Source: Varanus komodoensis (Eukaryota > Chordata > Lepidosauria > Squamata > Varanidae). From it: DNA of 64,000 nt. The notes beneath the pieces are model-generated. The model saw nothing but the letters and a program-made list of their open reading frames with translations, had not been told where the DNA came from and ran no database searches. The DNA lies in NCBI RefSeq assembly GCF_004798865.1, contig NW_025335641.1:9388282-9452281 (forward strand), read 5' to 3'. This document shows, piece by piece, positions 57,010 through 64,000 of the stretch; within the stretch, counting starts at the first letter, position 1, and every line of letters starts with the position of its first letter. The translations under genes were made by a program, and so were the position numbers.

Positions 57010-57080
57010 TCCTGGTCATGCTGAACTGGGGATGTTGAGGGTTTCAGCCTAGCACATCTGGAGGGCAGGGAAGGTTCTAC
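57010..57080. mobile_element. hAT-like MITE end fragment
   Basis: CAGCCTAGCACATCTGGAGG then GCAGGGAAGGTT matches the right end of the palindromic MITE. Confidence 0.5.
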
Positions 57081-57509
57081 TTGTGGGTACATTTTCAAAA
57101 TAAGTAGATTGCTAATGCTCAGGCCCAGTTGTAGCATCCCTTTCTTGAAGGCATTGCTTGAACTGAAACGATGTGGCATTAATAATGTTAAAAATGAGGT
57201 GCCCAACATGTAATCAAGGCTGGGCAAATCCTATTTGTAGCCTGAGGCATGGAGCCAGCACTTGCATTATTCACCAAAGGCCTGCTCCTTTGGCTGTGAG
57301 GCAGAACATCAATCACCTTCCACAGACAGTCCTCTCGAGTGCAATGCGCCTGTGAAGAGGGGAGGTCTCTGGTCCAGGCTGCCACATAGCCTGGAATTTT
57401 TTTTGAGGGGGGGCAACGGTCCTTTCACTTTGCATAAGCATTGAGGAAGTGGTACCCAGAGAGGATCAACTTCTACCTTGCTGGGAAAAAGCATGCTCTC
57501 CTAACCTGC

Positions 57510-57565
57510 TGCCCTGCTGATGCATTAGACTACAGTTTCCATCATTCCCTGCCAGCATGGCCGAT
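57510..57565. mobile_element. hAT-like MITE internal fragment
   Basis: TTAGACTACAGTTTCCATCA then TTCCCTGCCAGCATGGCCGA matches the family (GGACTACAACTCCCATCATTCCTG.CCA.CATGGCC). Confidence 0.6.
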
Positions 57566-60068
57566 TCATAAGCTTAGATTTTAATGATGTGTTTGAGTGA
57601 TTGTTACCTGATCAGAAGATTAATTTGAAACACAGACAAAACAGATGTTTAGGGAAAATCCTTGGATACTTATTTCTCACTGTGGATCAAAACTCTTAAG
57701 ATACTTAGCTTAATTGTTCTAATCTGCTCATTACTTTTGGAGGAGGAAAATCATATATTCCAATTGTTCTCACTTGGGAAACAGATGTACTTTGTAATAT
57801 ACTGAATGCTGCTTGCTGTGAAGGATAAAATGGAAAGTGCTTTATTAAAAAGTGGTAAGTAGATGAATTTAACCTTTCCTCAGCATGCATTCTAAAGCCC
57901 ACCTAATCAATTAAGGCTTGATCAGATGGCTGCATTTCCTCTCAGATTTTTGATGCAGCCTAAATTGGCTGTGTGTATGTCTATGTGGTTGATGGGAAAC
58001 ATGCCAAAAGAAAGGATTACCAACTAGTGCACAGTCTTGGCACTGCATTCTTTCGTTGGGATGTTCTCCTTATGCTGAATTGGTCGTTCTTTGGGGTATC
58101 CGATAAGGAAACACTCCCATCTGCTAGCATCCTTAATGAATCTTCAGTGATACAGTTAGAATATTATCCCATAAACTCGCTCTTTTCATATTTGTGACTA
58201 TAGCCGCAAGTTTTAATCCATTCATTCAAACTTGCATTTGTCACTACTTTCCATTGTAAATGAAATTATTACAAGGAAGTTGAGTAATACTGTATACATT
58301 TTTTTCAATTTCAATTAAATGAATATTCTGTTCTCAAAATATGCAAGACATTATGAAAACTGTCAGTCACAGCCAACATATAAGCAGTTCCAAGTGAATT
58401 GTGTAATTTTCATAGTTCTGACCACTTCTGCTTAAATGGTCTGCTTGAATTTCCTTTATTTAATTTTGTTTCTGCATCCTTTTGTGAGGGCTTGATCCTG
58501 AATAAAAATATATGGATGCCAGTGAGGTAGTCTGAAGTCTGTGTAAGGAACTGCAGTTATCAGAAAATGACATCCAAAACAAATATCAGTGCTTCTTTCA
58601 TTAACTGTGATCAGATATAATGATATATTTATATTGCTGGCAACTCTGGCATTGCCTGATCAATTCCTCTTTGCTCCTCCCACCAGCAGGAACAACTAAA
58701 CTAATCTGAAATGAATAAAGAGACAAAACTTCCCTTTACTTCTGAACTTGGATCCTGGCTTGTTCAATCTTTTAACAAACCTAGAATAGAAAACAGTTGT
58801 AAACTTTGGCTTCAGATTCTGGAGCAACCAATCAGCACTGTGGGCTTGCATATACTGTAGTGGAAAGGGTTTTCTTCCTTGCTAATGTCTAGATAGAAGC
58901 CACCCTCTCAATACATGAAATACTTTCTTAAACAATGCATATTTAATTAGCAATGGGTACTTGGTCATTCACCTAACAAGGCTGCTATTATGGGCACCCG
59001 TGCAAGCTTTCTTTATCAAAGTAATCCAACTATTTGCCATAGAATTTGAGTGATTTAACCTGTACAAATAATTTAAGAAAAGGGTTTTTCCTTTTTGCCT
59101 TTTTTGCTTTATGCCCCTGAATGCAGCAGATATCAACTTCTCTGGCTTCCTGAGATTTTTACAGCACTGTTCAATGCTTTGAAACTTACTTTTACAGCCA
59201 TAAGGACTAGAAGGTTGGAAAGCTTTCTAAAATGAAAGCTGAGCTTCTTAGGGAGCTGACACCGCCCATTCTGTAGAATTGTGGCACATACTCAGCCTTA
59301 GTTATATCGACAACATGCTGTTCTGTTGCAAATGGGCAGATTTTTTTCCCTTAAATAGAATCTTCTGATAAAACAGCCTTATTTTTGAGTTAATTAATTA
59401 TTCTTCTCTCCTGAAAGGCACCTAGACCAAGTCAGGACTCAGAATACGAAAATTATGATATATGAAACATGGCTGATTCCTGAGTTAGGTGCCTAGATGA
59501 CTGGAGAAGGCCATCATCTTCTGCTGGAAAATCTTTTCATGGTTTTTTGTTTGATTTTTCAAAAGTTTTAATTGGAGCTGTTTTACATTAAATGTGTCAC
59601 AATGTCAGCATAGGATTTTTGTAAGACCGCATGTGACTTAATGGAATTCTATTCCACAAGCTTTTCACTTCTGATGACACACACAAAAGCGTACAAAACA
59701 TTTTACAATAGAGAAAGGATCAATCTGAAGCTTTAAAGCTATCATAAACCTATAATATAGATGGGAGAGGCAGAATTTTAGGGGAGGTTTTTGTCAGGCA
59801 TAGAAGAAAGATGGGACAGATTGCAATAGAAACCTAATATTATATCCATCTAAAGCTGATGTCTTTTTAATGCTTAAAATGGGGAATGTAAACTATTTGG
59901 GTTTTAGAAGATCAGAATGTGAAATTTTTCTGAAGTGCTAAAGTGACTGTGAATGAGCATCTAACTTATGTGAACCCACAGGCCTAAGCCTGAGTTAAAT
60001 GTTCATGGGGTTTGGTTTTCACTTGGGAAACATCCTCTTTCATATATAATATATTATCTATATAGATA
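57565..60068. other. Unannotated AT-rich DNA
   Basis: No exon, RNA or repeat family is recognised. This is the longest stretch without any assignable repeat in the window, which would fit unique or slowly evolving intronic sequence. Confidence 0.4.
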
Positions 60069-60699
60069 TACAGTGGTACCTTGGCTCACAAACTTAATCT
60101 GTTCCAGGACTCTGGTCGTGACCCAAATTGGTCGTGAGCCAAGTCAAATTTCCCTGTAAGGTTCAATGCAAATAAGGTTAATCCGTTTTGTAACTATTTT
60201 TTTTTTAAATCAGAAAAATGTGAAGCAAAGTGACAAAGAACAACAAAGATCGCAGCCCTCTCTCCCTCACCCTGAGCATGAGCGCGGCCATCGTCCCTGC
60301 ACACCCATCATCCTGGCGCGCTGAGGGGGGGAGATGGGTGCAGACGTGGGCGCACTGGGCGGGGTGAGGTGGGAATGCTCAGGGGGGTGGAGAAGGGCAC
60401 GATTGTGCTGTGGGGGGGGAGATGTCTGAGATCGCGGTTGCACTAGTGCAGGAAAGACAGGCGCAACCATGGGCGCATTTGTGCAAGAAAGACAGGTGTG
60501 CTTTTGGCCATCTCCCCCCCCCCCCCCCTGCCCCCAGCACGATCGTGGCCATCTCTCCACTTGAGGGGGGGAGATGGCCGCGATTGCGGTCGCCACCCAA
60601 TGCGGAGTTCGCACCCGGAGTCAAAATTTTTATGACAGTTTTGTTCGCGACCTGATTTGGTTGTGAACTGAGGCACTCGTGAGCCAAGGTACCACTGTA
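60069..60699. mobile_element. Tc1/mariner-type MITE with intact TIRs and TA duplication
   Basis: The element spans 60071-60697, with TA at 60069-60070 and 60698-60699. Both ends read inward CAGTGGTACCTTGGCTCAC, identical for at least 19 bases. Similarity continues in weaker form (GTCGTGA..., ...GTCGCGA). There is no transposase. The interior is unusually GC- and CpG-rich with several versions of a GAGATGGCCGCGATCG-like word on both strands and a 15-C run (about 60519-60533). The near-identical ends and retained CpGs suggest a fairly recent insertion relative to the other repeats. The TA duplication and terminus fit Tc1/mariner. Confidence 0.9.
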
Positions 60700-60726
60700 A
60701 TTAATTTCACACCTGCACATGTGCGT

Positions 60727-60728
<2 letters not shown>

Positions 60729-60764
<36 letters not shown>
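60729..60764. repeat. (AC)n microsatellite
   Basis: A pure AC run of about 17 units, 30 bases beyond the mariner-type MITE. Confidence 0.98.
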
Positions 60765-60765
<1 letters not shown>

Positions 60766-61337
60766 ATTCTTGAGGCTGTGGCACAGAATTTTGGCTTTAT
60801 CCTATATGGGCTTATAGCACTAGGGTGGGGATGCATTTTACAGTCCTGTATTTGAAGAGATGTCCAGCCTAGTCTGGTTTAAGGATAAGGAATGATAAAA
60901 AGAGAGAACAGGGGCTTTGAAGTTGCCCATCAACATTTAGCACTCGTACCGCATGTTGGAAATCTATTTTGCGTCTGCTTTTTGGTTACTTACATTAAAA
61001 GAAGAGGAGGAGGTCACCAAAAAGGGTATAACTTTGCATATGCTCATGTATCTAAAGATGCGTAATCAGAATCCATGACTTTTTGATCTAGAACAGAGCA
61101 CATCTCACCTCCCGGGGGAAAAGTGACTGGGAGACCTATGTGCCTGATCAGTCTGAAGCTGTAGATGGGTGTCCTGAAGAGCCAGCTCTCCCTTCTGAAG
61201 GTGCTGTTGCTTCAATCTTCAAAACAGATTTGGAAAACTAATCCAATCCTGAGGGAGGATGCCATTAAACAGACTTTATCGCTGTCAAGTAGGGGCACAT
61301 GGTCATCCTATCTTTGTTTGCTGCTATGTGCTATCTC

Positions 61338-61440
61338 TGACTTATTTATTTATTTTATTTATTAGAACATTTCTATGCCGCCCCTTGCCGAAGCCTTTGG
61401 CCACCCTGTGAATGAAAGCCCCCCAAAACATCCTCATTCC
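61338..61440 (-). mobile_element. L2 tail joined to an RTE tail fragment
   Basis: ATTTATTTATTTTATTTATT, AGAACATTTCTATGCCGCCC, CTTGCCGAAGCC (61338-61398) is the inverted L2 3' end. CACCCTGTGAATGAAAGCCC then CCCAAAACATCCTC (61402-61435) is the inverted RTE end seen at 12404 and 40085. The L2 piece lacks everything 5' of its tail. Confidence 0.7.
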
Positions 61441-61444
61441 TGCA

Positions 61445-61995
61445 ATCTTTGAATGTATTGTTTCCTTGCCATCAATAAATGTGTTCATATTCACATTTCA
61501 GACTCTTCCGCATACACTGCAGGAATACCTTTCTCATATGTTTGTCTCTGGAAATTAAAAACTTTTAATGTAGCCCTCTATCAAGACGCATCACTACATG
61601 GCAATAAAAATCAGGATTTTTCCAGTTTTGGCAGCCTCCCTGTGGAACTTTCTGTCTGGAGAGGCCCATTTACCCAGGACTGTTTGAAGTGGTAGAATGG
61701 TAATGCTAGTTCTATCTGGAAGAGCCTTTTTCATTTCCTGTAAGCTGATAATGGCATTAATTATGATGTTGTCCTGATGTTAATCTGGCTCTATTGGGTT
61801 ACTGCTTATTTTTCTTTTTTATACATGGATTTTCATGATTATATTGCTGCTGTTCTTTGCTAAAGAGAACCCACATTTAGTGGAATGTGCATTTTAAGAC
61901 AGACAAATGTCCAATTTCACAGAGTCATCTGGATTTTTCTTGTTTCCTTCTTGTATTCTACGGTAAAGCAAACATAAGGATTGTAGGATCTGTGT
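61445..61995. other. Unannotated DNA
   Basis: Around 61600-61695 the plus strand reads FGSLPVELSVWRGPF; otherwise nothing is recognisable as a gene or repeat. Confidence 0.35.
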
Positions 61996-61997
61996 TG

Positions 61998-62043
61998 GTT
62001 TTGTTTTGTTTTGTTTTGTTTTGTTCTGTTTTGTTTTGCTTTG
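61998..62043. repeat. (GTTTT)n pentanucleotide repeat
   Basis: About nine GTTTT units with two single-base interruptions. It lies immediately before the AG of the candidate exon at 62049. Confidence 0.95.
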
Positions 62044-62048
62044 ACTAG

Positions 62049-62089
62049 TATCCTGAGGTACATTTACGATATAGAGAACAGGGATTCAG
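62049..62089 (+). CDS. Candidate internal exon (41 bases)
   Basis: CTTTGACTAG|TATCC is followed by 41 bases open in phase 0 (YPEVHLRYREQGF plus two bases) and a consensus donor, CAG|gtgagt. Phase 0 matches the ends of the other candidates at 30719 and 47089. The pyrimidine tract is the GTTTT repeat, which weakens the acceptor argument. The composition (charged, no low complexity) is protein-like. No known protein is recalled. Confidence 0.3.
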
Positions 62090-62094
62090 GTGAG

Positions 62095-63685
62095 TAAACA
62101 TAGACTAAGAATGAATGGAAACATGAGCCCATTTAATGAGCCCATGTTCAGTCCAGGATTTTGAGATCAAGCCCAAGTTCTTTCCTATGAAAATCCAGTC
62201 CTGGTTTATCCCCAAGCATTCTCTTTCAACAAGTTAGTTTGGAGAGGAAAAGTAATTTGCTTATTGTTCTTCTTAGACAAATGGGAGTCAGAAACCCTTG
62301 CTGACCAATGGCAAATCATAGTCGGAGATCTGCAAGTAGACCTTGATCTGTTGTCCAGCAAAGCTGTTTGAAAGCACGACCAGTTATGCATGGTGTGTAC
62401 CAGCTTCTGCTCAAGTTGCTTCATGCACATTTCTGGAAGTCCTTTAAGAAAATTTATCTGGATTGGAGGGTATGAACTGAGGGTAGCCTAGCTTCCCTTT
62501 GTTTACCACTTGTAATAGCTAGGTTAGGATGCTGTGTAAATAGAGTAACTGACGCAGGCCTTCTAGCAGTGTCATAAGCTGAAAATGCTGGAATTCATAG
62601 CAGAGTAATTTTTCAGCCTGTACTGACTAGAGCAGTCCTCTGAGCCAGTGTCTGCAATTTTTCCAGCATGGCGCCACATTCTAGTCTTGCACTGCTGTCT
62701 TGGTATCCCTGCCATGCAGGGAAGCTATCATCCACTGGCATATGAAAACACGGAGAATAATGAGCCTTGCCTGGAGCAAAAGTGCTAAGCCAATGTAACT
62801 GTGGACTACTGTTCATGCCCTGGGCTTCCACACAATCAGTCCTTGCCATAACTAGAAACCTTCAAGGAAAGGAGTCACAGGCAATAATTTCATGTGTGCA
62901 TGCAGAGAGAAGGCACACTCAGCTGTACCTTCATTAGCCAAAGATTTCTGGGCAATTCAAAATTAGAACATGAGGAAAATGTAATATGAAGTCTTGCAAC
63001 ATGCAACATTTAACAACAGTTTAAACCAGTGAATAAGCCATGTATACTTGCCACATACATTAACGTAGGATTACCTGTGAATTCTAGTTTTATGGTGCTG
63101 ATGTTTGGACATGGCCTTTTTCAACTGTTGATGGAATATATTGGATTTGCTTAATGGGCTTGTGCAAACTAACTGGCTCCGAATCTGAAAATGGGAATAA
63201 TGGTGTTCTACCTCATGTAATTAGGAAAACAATCAAGATTAAGCCCTGGTTCATACCTTCAGTAGAGCGAAGTTCTGATACAGCATAGGGAAGAAGTGGA
63301 GTGTTTGGATGTTAAATAGCTTTGGGGCCAAGCAGGGACTCTGGGGTACCAGGGGACTGAGAAGCAGTCTCCTGAGAACTGACCCTGCAGGTAGGAGCAG
63401 AGCTACTGCAATTGCAGGTGTCCCCAGCTTGCAGTACGTTGAGCCAGTCCAGAGGAATACAGGGCTCATGTTGTCAAAAGTCACTGATTGATTGTGAACA
63501 GCAGGGTTGGACTTTCTCTCTTGATTGAAGATCATCTATCAGGGGTTGCCCAGGCCAATCGAGTCATGAATCCAGGCCTGAACCCAGGCTGAAATGAGTC
63601 CAGAAATAATTGGTATCCTCCAGAAGAAACCTTTGGTTGCAGTTTAGCACCTTGAGTTGCTATTTGATGACGTTCTTCAAAAATC
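62095..63685. other. Unannotated DNA
   Basis: No exon or repeat family is recognised before the unclassified repeat at 63690. Confidence 0.35.
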
Positions 63686-63689
63686 TTGT

Positions 63690-64000
63690 AGGAATTAGGA
63701 GCAAACCACACAAGCAAAGTTAGAATAATGGCCTTTAGGGAAATGCTGCTAAATGCTAAGAAGTTGATTCCAAACTGAATACCTCTCCCTTTTTCCAGAC
63801 TGAAAAGAGCAAACCACACCTTCATGGAGTCTTCCTACTTAAGGGCCAATTACTTAGAACAACCGATGCTTCTCTACTGGCTCATCCTCTTAACTTAAAG
63901 CTCAGATTGGTGAAGCTAGATCTGCCCTCAATTGTTGTTCGCTACACTTTCTCACAGAATTTTGTTGCTCTGCAACTACTTGGATTATCTCTGGGTCCCT
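63690..64000. repeat. Unclassified interspersed repeat, copy 2 (runs off the window)
   Basis: It is paralogous to 23260-23650. Shared blocks are TTCCAAACTGAATACC (63767), CTGGCTCATCCTCTTA, TCTCACAGAATT and GGATTATCTCTGGGTCC at the very end. The element continues beyond the right edge of the window. Confidence 0.6.

Noticed and set aside
60267-60836. Proline- and cysteine/valine-rich frames near the AC repeat
   Set aside because: They are products of the GC-rich MITE interior and of the (AC)n run (alternating C and V), not of a gene.

Overview
This window is vertebrate nuclear DNA, most likely from a squamate reptile (lizard or snake). There are no operons, phage genes or CRISPR arrays. Long ORFs are scarce and mostly chance or repeat-derived. 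The sequence is AT-rich and generally CpG-poor, and it is full of reptile-type repeats. These include a Sauria-type SINE head (8526-8670, minus strand), a Bov-B/Sauria SINE 3' tail (36968-37075), tRNA-derived SINEs that share a 'GTTGTGAGGATAAAATGGA' block, L2 and CR1 LINE 3' ends, RTE-clade LINE fragments, a MIR copy and several palindromic MITE families. The Sauria SINE and the mix of families are the basis for the squamate call. I could not name a species.

Layout. 1-15 kb is intergenic or intronic-looking DNA with L2, CR1, SINE and RTE relics, including a 1.15 kb L2 ORF2 fragment at 11031-12185. 15-30 kb holds a nested SINE/MITE insertion, a 45-bp minisatellite (19246-19419), a segment bordered by GACTCG motifs (about 19508-19985), an unclassified repeat, and an RTE fragment abutting an L2 fragment (25030-26430). 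30.1-31.1 kb is the one clear CpG island. It holds a plausible first coding exon on the plus strand (30681-30719, with a good Kozak context and a GAG|gt donor). From 31 kb to the end would then be the first intron or introns of this unidentified gene. Two short, phase-compatible candidate exons lie in it (47027-47089 and 62049-62089), among SINEs, MITEs, RTE/L2/CR1 pieces, a well-preserved TA-flanked mariner-type MITE (60071-60697), a long hairpin (43799-43895) and an RFX X-box-like site (45701-45713).

At most one host gene is supported, and only by its promoter island and exon-like signals. I do not recognise the product. The most noteworthy structures are the mariner MITE with its GC-rich interior, the hairpin, an inverted pair resembling decayed hammerhead cores (5882-6056), the GACTCG-bordered segment and the candidate exons. 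No new biological system is demonstrated. Repeat boundaries are estimated by eye and are good to about 10-30 bases unless an exact junction is given.
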